From Scolanthus callimorphus (taxonomy: Eukaryota; Cnidaria; Anthozoa; Actiniaria; Edwardsiidae), in contig CM066913.1 of the NCBI GenBank assembly GCA_033964015.1, positions 8,922,953-8,986,952 on the forward strand: 64,000 nucleotides of DNA. The letters are read 5' to 3'. Below, piece by piece: positions 13,240-26,400 of this stretch. Below the pieces are notes generated by a model. That model was not told the origin of the DNA. It saw nothing but the letters and a program-made list of their open reading frames with translations, and did no database searches. The stretch's first letter is position 1. Each line of letters opens with the position of its first letter. Made by a program: the position numbers and the translations under genes.

Positions 13240-13809
13240 ACCATTGCCTGATCTCAACCGTAGAAGTCTTGGTACGAATTTTCGTGTTTTTTTTAATCGT
13301 TGAAAGACAAATGACTATTCAATAGAAAATATTATATAATAAATATATATTTATTATTATTTTTACAGTACAATGTAAATTACATATACATATACAGACA
13401 GGGGTAATAACTAGACTATCGTTCTAGGCGCTTTGCCCTGAAGTAAGTGTGGCTTGTACAATAAACAAAGCGCATCGGGCAATGCTTATTTGAGAAGGTG
13501 CCACAATGTACATGCTGTCAAAAACAGAGGTTTCCAAGTAAGTAATCATTGCATGTGAAATTAATGGTGAAAATTAACCACGCTAAGACCAAGGGAAAAG
13601 AAGGGTTTGCTGGAAGGCGTCACGTGAATAAGTTGATGATGAGAACAGCATCAAAGGAGTCACGTGACAAGGGAAACAAAAACAACAGTCTTCTTAGTAT
13701 TTTTAGTACGCATTTCGTATGCCTGTCCAATTTCCATATGACAAAATCGTCTACGCAAGTGTGCATGAGTACCTCTTTGAGCTTGCCTGTTTGTTACATT
13801 TACGTATAG

Positions 13810-14470
13810 ACATTAACGTGATAACACCACATGCCATGTCCACGTGATAACCATGCTATGTTCACTTGATAACAGTGCTATGTTCACGTGGTCAGCCTGC
13901 AATGTTCACCTGGTGAATATGCTATGTTCACGTGACAACCGTGCTACTGTTTTCGACCGATTCCTAACGTGATAACACCACGTTAACGTGATAACACCAC
14001 AGGCGGGCGCCAAGCCTTATGTTCACGTGGTGAGCCTGCCATGTTCACGTGGCGAGCCTGCCATGTTCACGTGGTGAGCCTGCCGTGTTCACGTGGTGAG
14101 CCTGCTATGTTCACGTGGTGAGCCTGCCATGTTCACGTGGTGAGCCTGCCATGTTCACGTGGTGAGCCTGCCATGATGACGTGGTGAGCCTGCCATGATC
14201 AGGTGGCGATCCTGCTATGTTCACGTGGTGAGCCTGCTATGTTCACGTGGTGAGCCTGGCATGTTCACGTGGTGAGCCTGCTATGTTCACATGGTGAGCT
14301 GCTGTGTTCGCATGACAACCGTGTTATGGTCAGGTGGTAAACCTGCTATACTCACGTGATAACCGTGCCATATTAGCGTGATGCTTCAATACAAAATCGG
14401 GAGATACATATTGATTGATGCCCGTAATATGTTCATGTGTTGAGCCTGCAAGGTTCACATGATGTGATGG
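13810..14470. repeat. 22-bp array rich in CACGTG E-boxes between the ABCG copies
   Basis: Repeats of TGTTCACGTGGTGAGCCTGC, more degenerate at both edges. Most units carry the palindrome CACGTG, the canonical E-box bound by bHLH factors such as MITF/TFE, USF and MYC. The array lies between the copy 2 stop codon (14496) and the copy 1 start, that is, upstream of copy 1. Regulatory function is inference; it may simply be a minisatellite. Confidence 0.85.
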
Positions 14471-14495
14471 CCGTCATGTGATGACGGTGCTACGA

Positions 14496-17400
14496 CTAAT
14501 ATTTTTTGCTGGTAATTCGTAATAGCAGCAAGAATGCTAACAATCGAAAGCCCACCATCAAAACCGCGAGGGCTATGAAATAATAATCGTAGTTGCCCTG
14601 CGAACAAAAAAGAACAAGTGACAGTTAGGAGATGACGAGAACAAGTGAGAGATTCATCATCGTTGTCCGGGCTTATAAATAAAACATAACTTGAACAAAT
14701 GTGAAACTTTATTCTACGTTACAAGGCCATTTTCGTAAATAACTTGTTGAACCTATTACCACACCCAACAGATACCGGTGATGTAGTTTTTTGTTATCCC
14801 CAATAATGTGGCTTTAATACCTTTTCAAAACCGAGGAAATTTAAGACATCATCGCCATTCCGATAGCAGAAATTCCCGTCACCAAGAGTGCGGTTACTAG
14901 CCTGACAGTCTGTGGAGACAATACAAACGGATTTAAACATTCCCGTCACCAAGAGTACGGTTACTAGCTTGACAGTCTGTGGAGACAATACAAACGGATT
15001 TAAACATTTCTATAAAGATCTTGGTCGAGGTCTTCCTGAAAATCGGATTCAATACTCGTGACTGAAGGGGCGTTTACCCGGTCTTCTAAATCCGCTGATG
15101 AAAACAAGCGGTTTTTTCATTAGCGGGGAACGAGAATGAATGTCCGGGGAACGAGAATGAATGTCAGTACCTTCTATGTGTCCATATCCATCCCACTGAT
15201 TGATGCCCATCAGTTCAAAGCTGTACTTGAACAATGAGAGGTACTCTACCCAGATGAAGTAATCAGGAACAGACCTAAAAAAAAGTATGTTTGTTGTTTG
15301 TTTTCAATTAGAATCAATCTCACCAGTTCTTCTTTTTGATCCTGGTAAAAATCAGGACGAATGAAACCAGGTCTTACTTCTTGCACAATTCTTGTCAATC
15401 CTCATCACGATTCGTTTCCTTCCTGTGAGGATCAGCTCTCCTAGCTCATTAATGCTATTCCTACTAACGGTTAAGATGGTAATGTTCGATCTTCTTAGTG
15501 GGAACATTGTTAAGCTACGGCTAAACTAGGACACATGTAGCGCGCAACATTTGTGTCCTGCATGTTTCCCCGAGTCGCTAAACTAGGAAACATTGCACGC
15601 GTGTCTCAGAAACACAAAATATTTCTATTTCCCGGCTGCAAAATTTCTCGCGCGCAACAATGTTTCTCGCGTGGCTAAAATGGGGAAACATAAAGGAAAC
15701 GTGTCCGGCTACAATGTTGCGCGCTACATGTGTCCTACTTTAGCCAGTGCTTTAGTCTTATCTACCAACTATGGCGAGAAACACGTCTTACCTGTTCTTA
15801 ATGAACAATCCGCCAAAGATAAAGAAGGGGATCATCAAAGGTGGAGCCAAGGCGCTCGCTGCCTCCACAGACGTGGTCAATGTTGACGCCATATAACCTG
15901 ATACAGAACGAGCGCAAGAGGTTTTTAATAGTAGAGGTACATTTTCCATTTTACAGAACGAGCGCAAGAGGTTTTTAATAGTAGAGGTACATTTTCCATT
16001 TTACAGAACGAGCGCAAGAGGTTTTTAATAGTAGAGGTACATTTTCCATTTTACAGAACGAGCGCAAGAGGTTTTTAATAGTAGAGGTACATTTTCCATT
16101 TTACAGAACGAGCGCAAGAGGTTTTTAATAGTAGAGGTACATTTTCCATTTTACAGAACGAGCGCAAGAGGTTTTTAATAGTAGAGGTACATTTTCAATT
16201 TTACAGAACGAGCGCAGGAGGTTTTAATAGTAGAGGTACATTTTCCATTTTACAGAACGAGCGCAAGAGGTTTTTAATAGTAGAGGTACATTTTCCATTT
16301 TACAGAACGAGCGCAAGAGGTTTTTAATAGTAGAGGTACATTTTCCATTTTACAGAACGAGCGCAAGAGGTTTTTAATAGTAGAGGTACATTTTCCATTT
16401 TACAGAACGAGCGCAAGAGGTCTTTAATAGTAGAGGTACATTTTCCATTTTACAGAACGAGCGCAAGAGGTTTTTAATAGTAGAGGTACATTTTCCATTT
16501 AACAGAACGAGCGCAAGAGGTTTTTAATAGTAGAGGTACATTTTCCATCGTGGGTCATCCCGTGAACTAATTATTGAAGCTCCGCAGGAATTCTGGCTTT
16601 GTCACGCTTTCCTTCGCCTTGGACCATGGTACCCTCGGGTTTCATTACGCAAATCCAGGGATGAAATACGCAGTTTAGGGGATTCCGTACGCGGTTCGTT
16701 TAGACAATAGATCTGTTAAAAGTATCACAACCTAACCTGGATGTTAGCTAGGTAAGGGAGCGTGACATGACACCTTTTTGGAAAAGAAATAATGGCGTCA
16801 CGCAATAGCGAACTCACTACAATAGATGGCTAAATACCATACCAAACATTAATATACCATACCAAACATTAGTATACCATACCAAAAATTAGTATACCAT
16901 ACCAAACATTAGTATACCATACCAAACATTAGTATACCATACCAAACATTAGTATACCATACCAAACATTAGTATACCATACCAAACATTAGTATACCAT
17001 ACCAAACATTAGTATACCATACCAAAATTAGTATATCATACCAAACATTAGTATACCATACCAAACATTAGTATACCATACCAAACATTAGTATACCATA
17101 CCAAACATTAGTATACCATACCAAACATTAGTATACCATACCAAACATTAGTATACCATACCAAACATTAGTATACCATACCAAACATTAGTATACCATA
17201 CCAAACATTAGTATACCATACCAAACATTAGTATACCATACCAAACATTAGTATATTATACCAAACATTAGTATACCATACCAAACATTAGTATACCAAA
17301 AGCGGGGCTAATTCTGCTGATACCATACTATTGGTGTGTATGCCATGCAGACCGTAGGGAGAATTCTGGTGTCGATTCCCTATCACATTTTCTACCAATA

Positions 17401-20400
17401 TTCATATTTTTTATTTGCTTGCAAGACATCCCATCTTGACTAACCTAATGAGACTGCAGTGTTGGTTACCAAAATCATGATGACACAGAAGATCACAAAG
17501 TGCTCAAAGTCAGATCTTAACCCTAGAAAAATGGAAGCATTTGTGAAAAAGAATAAGCAAATTTTACAAATCAAACAAACTGATCGAACTGATAACATCC
17601 AAACCATACCGTAGTAAATAGAGTGGAATGGTTAGAAAGCTCGGGAAACTTTAAAGGGGCACTCGCACGCTTGCCTGACAAGCAAATAATCCAAATCGCA
17701 ATCCAATTCCATCCTCTTGATAATAGATAAAAACACTATAGATTTGTATTGATTTAACAGTTAGAAGGTCATTTAACAAACCTGGACTGTTATTTTGGTT
17801 ATTCCTGGTAAACTTAAATGTATTTTTGGTGATAAGAATTATACTTATTTTTTGACAGGTTGAACAAAAAGTAAGCGTGCGAGTGCCCGTTTAAAGAGTG
17901 CCGACACTTAGTGGACTGGATGTTGAGAGGGGCATTGACAGTGCACAATATTTTGATACTTATGTACCCTGAAAGTGCACCAACAAAGGGATTCCTCTGA
18001 AAAGGTGAACAAAGAGGTAGTAAAATAACATGGGGTCAGGTCTCATAACCATCCCACTCTATAAACTATGATCCAAACCTATCATGTAGTAGGCTATGGC
18101 AGAAACGAGGATGGGTGAGAGGACAAATACTGGCACCTAGAAATACAAAACAAAAGGTTCATCAGCGACCTCGAGCGCCTGTCCCTTGGAGGGGGGGATT
18201 GTGGGGGGAGGGTCCTGATGCGCGAGGATGGTTCATCAGCACGGACACGTCGTATAACCTACACTTTACCCACTTCAGCCAGGAGACCTTCATCTGAGAG
18301 CTCAAATCGGTCATCTTTTTCGAGGTTAGCCTATTTTAGGACGTTTCCCTCGCAAATTGGCCAATCAGAAGTCACCAAGTGGCGAAAGGTGACTCTAGGG
18401 AGAATAGAAGAGCCTTACTTCTGTTATCATGCGGTCAATACAGGTAACATGGCTCACGGATCGATAGTCACCGCACGCATTCTGTGATGCCAATTTTTGT
18501 ATCAAGCGATCATAATGATACTCTTTCGATAATTGAATCGTTCCATGGATCCGTGTACGTTATTCAATGATAACCCTCCTGGTAGTTGGTAAAGTCATGT
18601 GCTTACTTCGGATAAAGTTTTGGATAAAAAGTATACGTCTGTCCTGTACATCCCGTCTTTATGCTCCCGTAAAAATACCGGCATCTCTGAGGGGAAGGTC
18701 TGTAAACAAGATAAGAAGACTTGCTTTAGTTCTCACCTGTAAGCCATCTGGTCGGCTAAGGGACATTTTGGGGTTTACTCCTGAAACTTAACAAAGAATG
18801 TATCCCAAGGTAATGGACGATTCCAGCTATAATCACACACGCTCTTTTTTATTCAGAAATGCCCAAGCCGTGTCCCACAACTACCAGAATGCAGCGCGCG
18901 CTTTTTTAACAGTTCCTTCGACAAATGTCCCGCATCTACCGACATGCAACGCGCGCGTGCGTTATAGCTGGAATCGTCCATTGTAGTAGAATAAGCAAGG
19001 GTGGTGAAGAAGGGATACCAATTACGAACCACGAGTTCGTTTTTTTTCAACTTTCACGAGTCACGAGATTACCAACTTTCTCGTCCGTTTTCTTTTTACA
19101 ACATGCAGCATTTCACTTCTTTTTACGCTTCACGGAAATTTCAAATCTGTATTCATGGATCGCGACACTAAAATTCTGTCAATCACGGGCACATTTGTTT
19201 GATTTCAAGATTCAAGGCCACAATGTTTGAGTTTTCACGGGACCAAATCAAGGAAAACCTCTTCACAGGGTTCTATTTGTATGCTTTCTGAATGACAAAA
19301 ATCCAGGAGGTATTTAGTCATTTTTTCCAGTATGATAACAGTTCTAATGTCATAAGTTGCAGGCCAAAATAAGGTTCGCAAAACTGACTGAGTTGAAACA
19401 TTTTTTCAGGAGTTTTCTTAACATTCCAGGACTTTCAAGGACTGTCCAGGAAGGAAATGAAAATCAAGGAAGACCCTGTCTTCACCACATCACCCTCTAG
19501 CGGGGAATAAGCTCAATAACTCTCCAAAATTTCCTCGTTTGATAACAGAACCAATGAGACACTCAAACATCAACTTACAAAGGTGACGGCAGTCATGTTG
19601 GTGAAGGCAACTGCGACAAGGATGAAAAACATGGCTCCAGAGATGTTCTGAACTCCATCCCCATCAATTTTCATTTGGAGGTATATTAGACCAGAAAGCA
19701 GTCCAATAAACTGTATACAAAGACATGGTAAGTAAATTGTAGATGAAAATAAACAAAAACACTATATTTGACGTTTCGGTGCTAGGGCAATCGGTTGTTT
19801 CAGGGTTACGGCGCTGGGTCTCTCGTCACTGAGGTCCGGGATCGATTCCAGGCTCGGACAGAGGAAAATTTAAATGTTCTTTCTGTTCGTGTCATAAGAC
19901 TGGTTTATACTGCAGGGCCTCTGTGACCATCATAAATTTAGGGACTTGGCGACCAAAATTTTAGAGCTAGTCGCCAAGTGGCACCCTATCTTTTTAAGTT
20001 CAGCTGAGATGCACGTTTACGTGGCGACTAAACATTGCTTTTTGGCGACTAAATTTTTTGAATTGGTCGCCAATGGCACCTAGCGAAAAAAGTTAATGTT
20101 GGGCCCTGTACTGTCTCAATCTCTCAAGGTACAACAGCCCCCACGTTATGAGCTGCACGGCAGCAATTTGCGCTAACAATGTAACCCATTATGTCCTCCA
20201 ACTTCTCCTTTAAACGACCCGTTCGTGTTAAATCGTCTTCACTAGTATGTCTCGTGGATGATAACACTAGCGTAGCGTGCTTCTCATGTTGTTATGCCGC
20301 TGGATAGGATGTTTTACTTACAATTGCCAAGATGATTCGTAATCTGAGTAGCATCGCTTCGCGCCGATTGGTCAGCCAGCTTCTCCAGAACACAGCCCTG

Positions 20401-23400
20401 AACTGTCTCAACCACGAAGATTGATATCTAAGGAATGTAGTGAGTTTTAGTGCACCATTCAAATACAACTACTCAATTTCTGTTGCAACATTCGGTAGGG
20501 TGCAGGTTGCAGACGCTGTGATTCGGGAATCAATTTCTACGTCCATGGGTGACATACGTGAACGGCTGCTGATCTCATTTCTGCAGAAAAACGTCCTATG
20601 TCGCAACAAAATGTTGTCTCCCTTAATGCTTAGCGTAGAGTGACCGACACAAAGAACGAGCATACCTGCAATGTGGCAGGTGAAATCACAATGCTACTCC
20701 ATCACACATCCTTAAATCGAGCGGGCAACAACTTTATGATTTTTAATCGATCATAAATTAAGTCCGGATAGGATGTGAAGGTCGAGCGCATTTTAAAAAT
20801 TGAGGAAAGCTGAACATATTTACTTACCGCGTGTGAGAAATCGGGATGTTCTCATAAGTATCCTGCAAATAAAACGAATATTTTTATCAAAATTTGTCGA
20901 AAAAATTGCATGTATAAGGCCACTTGCTGTTGGGAGGTGATGCCACATAACCTGATACAGAACGAATCAATGGAGTTTTAGCCCTAAGTAAAGGATCGCC
21001 TAACACAAACGTTTTACTTACCGAGTTCTTTTCCAAGTTGACGTTGTTCGCTTTTACTTGTGCGTCGTAAGCATCACAGATTTCCTATAAGAGAAACTTT
21101 TACATTCACATGAAATTTGATGAAAGCAATCTACCCTCGGAGACTCTCTTAAGACTAGGAATAGGCACGCGAATAGGGGCCGGGAGGAATAGGCACGCGA
21201 ATAGGGGCCGGGAGGAACAGGGAGAAGAGCAGACTCCACAAATTGTTTTCTCACCTTGATTCGTTTTTGACATTTCTCTTTCTCGTCAGGGATGATGGCA
21301 AGAGTGTGAACAAAGTAGTCAGCGGGGTTGTAGTTAGGAGGACAAGGGTAGCCAATACTGTTAACGGAAACCCAAGCGTAAGACCAAACAATCGTTATTG
21401 AATTCTTCTACCTACTGTAGTACTTACCGACTGAAGTAAGGAATAACGTCCTCTTTGGAGCCAAAGAAGGCAGTGCGACCATCTGCAAGCAGCAGCAAGC
21501 TAAAATAAATCAAACACTTGTCAGCTCTTGGATTCCAGAGCGCAGAAGTACGGTGAATGAAGCAAGTACGCCCACCTTGAGAACATATTATAGACCTCCG
21601 AGGAGGGCTGGTGGATAGTACAGATGATGGTACGACCCTGTGCGGCGAGTTTCTCTAGAGTGGCGATCACGCTCTGCGCCATGAACGAGTCCAAACCCGA
21701 CGTCGGCTCGTCCGCAAACAAGATAGATGGGTCCCGCAGAATCTGTAGAAATACAAATGTTTCTTAGAATGGGCGCAAGCTGGTGCGGAAAAAAGGAGAG
21801 CTCACGCAATAAATGCAACAAATAAAAAGGTAAAGATGTGTATAGGTGAAGCTCGGAGCTGTGTTTTACGCTGTGTTTTACTGTGAAGTCAACTGTGAAG
21901 TGCGTAAAAAGGGTGCAATACTTTGAACCTATTATGGTTACCATTGCTTCACAACCGACTATCAGCTTCGCAACAATCTTTCATATTTCCTTACCTCTGA
22001 AGCAAATGAGAGTCGTTTCTTCTCTCCCCTGATATTCCACGAACTCTTCCAGGGGTGCCTATGATGGTGTCCGCACATTTGGATAATCCAAGCTACAAGA
22101 AATTAGAAACAAGAAAAGCACGATTACCAAACCTGCTCCATTGAATGAGTGCCCTGGATCGCTTTTCCTTATTTTCCATATGGATAGTGCGATAGGTTTG
22201 CATACCGATATAATGACCTCCTCTAACACAGCCATCCTCTGCTCTGTGGTCATATTTCTGTCCATCTTCAATAAGGCCTACGAAAGACAAGAAATCGCTA
22301 GCGAGTTTGAAACGGAACCTCTTTGACTACTCGCGCCATATTCGCTGCCCTCTTCCTCAACCTTATTCCCACCTGCTCCTACTCCTCTCCCACCTGCTCC
22401 TACTCCTCTCCCACCTGCTCCTACTCCTCTCCCACCTGCTCCTACTCCTCTCCCACCTGCTCCTACTCCTCTCCCACCTGCTCCTACTCCTCTCCCACCT
22501 GCTCCTACTCCTCTCCCACCTGCTCCTACTCCTCTCCCACCTGCTCCTTCTCCTCTCCCACCTGCTCCTACTCCTCTCCCACCTGCTCCTACTCCTCTCC
22601 CACCTGCTCCTACTCCTCTCCCACCTGCTCCTACTCCTCTCCCACCTGCTCCTACTTCTCTCCCACCTGCTCCTACTCCTCTCCCACCTGCTCCTACTCC
22701 TCTCCCACCTGCTCCTACTCCTCTCCCACCTGCTCCTACTCCTCTCCCACCTGCTCCTACTCCTCTCCCACCTGCTCCTACTCCTCTCCCACCTGCTCCT
22801 ACTTCTCTCCCACCTGCTCCTACTCCTCTCCCACCTGCTCCTACTCCTCTCCCACCTGCTCCTACTTCTCTCCCACCTGCTCCTACTCCTCTCCCACCTG
22901 CTCCTACTCCTCTCCCACCTGCTCCTACTTCTCTCCCACCTGCTCCTACTCCTCTCCCACCTGCTCCTACTTCTCTCCCACCTGCTCCTACTCCTCTCCC
23001 ACCTGGCTCCTCCTCTCCCACCTGCTCCTACTCCTCTCCCACCTGCTCCTACTCCTCTCCCACCTGCTCCTACTCCTCTCCCACCTGCTCCTACTCCTCT
23101 CCCACCTGCTCCTACTCCTCTCCCACCTGCTCCTACTCCTCTCCCACCTGCTCCTACTCCTCTCCCACCTGCTCCTACTCCTCTCCCACCTGCTCCTACT
23201 CCTCTCCCACCTGCTCCTTCTCCTCTCCCACCTGCTCCTACTCCTCTCCCACCTGCTCCTACTCCTCTCCCACCTGCTCCTACTCCTCTCCCACCTGCTC
23301 CTACTCCTCTCCCACCTGCTCCTACTTCTCTCCCACCTGCTCCTACTCCTCTCCCACCTGCTCCTACTCCTCTCCCACCTGCTCCTACTCCTCTCCCACC

Positions 23401-26400
23401 TGCTCCTACTCCTCTCCCACCTGCTCCTACTCCTCTCCCACCTGCTCCTACTCCTCTCCCACCTGCTCCTACTTCTCTCCCACCTGCTCCTACTCCTCTC
23501 CCACCTGCTCCTACTCCTCTCCCACCTGCTCCTACTTCTCTCCCACCTGCTCCTACTCCTCTCCCACCTGCTCCTACTCCTCTCCCACCTGCTCCTACTT
23601 CTCTCCCACCTGCTCCTACTCCTCTCCCACCTGCTCCTACTTCTCTCCCACCTGCTCCTACTCCTCTCCCACCTGGCTCCTCCTCTCCCACCTGCTCCTA
23701 CTCCTCTCCCACCTGCTCCTACTCCTCTCCCACCTGTTCCTACTCCTCTCCCACCTGCTCCTACTCCTCTCCCACCTGCTCCTACTCCTCTCCCACCTGC
23801 TCCTACTCCTCTCCCACCTGCTCCTACTCCTCTCCCACCTGCTCCTACTCCTCTCCCACCTGCTCCTACTCCTCTCCCACCTGCTCCTACTCCTCTCCCA
23901 CCTGCTCCTACTCCTCTCCCACCTGCTCCTACTCCTCTCCCACCTGCTCCTACTCCTCTCCCACCTGCTCCTACTTCTCTCCCACCTGCTCCTACTCCTC
24001 TCCCACCTGCTCCTACTCCTCTCCCACCTGCTCCTCTTCTCTCCCACCTGCTCCTACTTCTCTCCCACCTGCTCCTACTCCTCTCCCACCTGCTCCTTCT
24101 TCTCTCCCACCTGCTCCTACTTCTCTCCCACCTGCTCCTACTCCTCTCCCACCTGCTCCTACTCCTCTCCCACCTGCTCCTACTTCTCTCCCACCTGCTC
24201 CTACTCCTCTCCCACCTGCTCCTACTTCTCTCCCACCTGCTCCTACTCCTCTCCCACCTGGCTCCTCCTCTCCCACCTGCTCCTTCTCCTCTCCCACCTG
24301 CTCCTACTCCTCTCCCACCTGCTCCTTCTCCTCGTGATCTCCATTGTTCTCCTCTTCTTTCATTTCCTCCTCGTCATATTCACTGTCATCCTCTTCTTCA
24401 TACTCAGTCCTAGCGCCACCACCTCATCACCATATTCGTTGTCCTCCCCTCCCTCATCGTACCCAGTGTCCGCATCCAACAGTCCTCTTCCACATCATAT
24501 TCAGTTCTTTTCCTCGTCATACCGATTCTCGTCCTCCACCTCGCCATAAGCACTGTTCTCCTCTTCCTAGTTATACCCTTTTCTTGCGACTCCTTCTCTT
24601 GCGACTCCTCCTCACAATATTCACTGTTCTCCTCTTCCTAGTTATACCCTTTGTCCTTCTCTTGCGCCTCCTCCTCACCATATTCACTGTCCTTCTCTTC
24701 CTCATCATACTACTCCTCCTTATAAACGCTGTTCTCCTCCTCTTGCTTTTGCCTTACCTGGAATTTGAGATGTTCCCTGACGGTTAGTGTCCCGATAAAC
24801 AGATCCTCTTGCTGGACATACGCCGAGATGCTAGTGATGCCGGCACCCATGGGCTTGTTATTCACTTTGACACTTCCCTTCACTTGAATGCGACCGACGT
24901 TACGGTGAGCAAGCACGTTCAGCAAGGTCGACTTTCCAGCGCCGCTGAGAAAAGGATCGTTAAAGTACAGTTACAGTATATTGATCAATGGGAAAAATGT
25001 GGTTTTTGCTCGTCAGTATGGAAAACCTAGAGTAGAGCATCAAGAAAAAAATAGTAGTTTTTTTCTTGAGTTTTAAAGCCCGTTTACACTTGCAAAATCG
25101 CGGCGAAACAATTAAACTACCTGCAACTCGGCGCGATTTGCCGCGATGTTTGTCGCGTGATGTCGCGGAGATTTCAAGCATGTTCGAAACTCTTTGAAAC
25201 TTGATGAGATTTGAAGAAAAGAGAGCACAGAAATCGCACCGGATTTGCATCTTGTTTACACAAGAGTTGGAATTGCAACTCGCGTGAGAAACATCGCCGC
25301 GACAAATGCAGAATAGAATCAATAGAATCATTTTTAAGTATAACATTTTGCAAATAGTGTACATTTTATATTTATGCCCTTTTTAATAATATCATATATT
25401 TATACTTATGTAAATAGCTTATTTATCTAAATTTAAATGTAACATAAGATATGTATTTTTATCTTCTTGATCAATAAAGACATTATTATTATTATTATTA
25501 TTAAATGCAACAATAATCGCAACTGTAAACCGGTCTTTAAAGCTATACTCCTTCATAGATCTATCTAGTCGACTCGCTCTCTATTCGCAACAAACTTACC
25601 ACTGGGGTTGTGGCAGCCAAACAGAGAAAAAAAAAACACATTCCATCGTTTTAGCGATGCTAGAGACTATTGAACTAATCGGTTGTCAATATGACTATGA
25701 ACATTCGCAGCCATCCAGTTTAATCCCGTTGTGTAGAAACAGAAACATATAACTTAGTTGAAACATGTAACGGCGAACCAAGCTGTGGATTATTCGAGAT
25801 GAATTTATGACCATATTTGGTCAATAATGAACTCTCGACTGCTAACCCAAGTAGGTTTTCTCTGTTTCTCTTCATAATATTTCATTTTTCGCTCATGTAA
25901 AGTAGAGCAACAGTGGTAAGTGATAATATATACTAACATTTAACATCTTGAAGTCTTGCAACAACATTATTTTCAAAATCTTTTCAATTGTTTATTCTAC
26001 GAATATTCCGCAGCTTGGCACTAAAGTAATGTATGCTTGTTACACGTTTCAATTCACTTATATGTTGCTCAGTAGAAATGATAGGTTGCCAGTTCACTGA
26101 CCTTGCTCCCATCAAGGCGAGTAGCGTGCCTGGCTCCACCTTTCCTGTACCTAAGAAAACGAACTCCGTTACAAAGATTCGGATACATATCGGGAATACA
26201 TAAAGTAATATAGAAAATGCAATGATGACCCTTGTATTGCACTGAATGACTATCCGGAGGCTGCTACAATGGTGGACAAAAGTCGTTGAGACACACACGT
26301 AAAATTGGTCGGCTATGTCAAAAAGACCTCTCCCCGGTAAACCAGCCTGTTTTCACCCCCTCCCCTTTTCAATGTTGAGCTCCGGACCCCGGCACAACTT

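Noticed and set aside
15902..16548. Regular 50-bp repeats that could suggest a CRISPR-like array
   Set aside because: The units are head-to-tail with no unique spacers, in a eukaryotic intron. It is a minisatellite. The same holds for the 20-, 22-, 32-, 114- and 132-bp arrays.
19770..20110. SINE or tRNA-like element suggested by GGATCGATTCC and a loose A box
   Set aside because: The match is too weak to draw a tRNA fold. The region also holds scattered GGCGACTAAAT motifs of unclear origin.
22307..24413. Open frames of more than 600 codons on the plus strand and over 400 on the minus strand (Pro-rich, Leu-rich and Gly/Arg-rich repeats)
   Set aside because: They are produced by a 21-bp repeat, a multiple of three with no stop in any frame, inside a well-defined ABCG intron. 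No start context, splice evidence or domain supports a protein.
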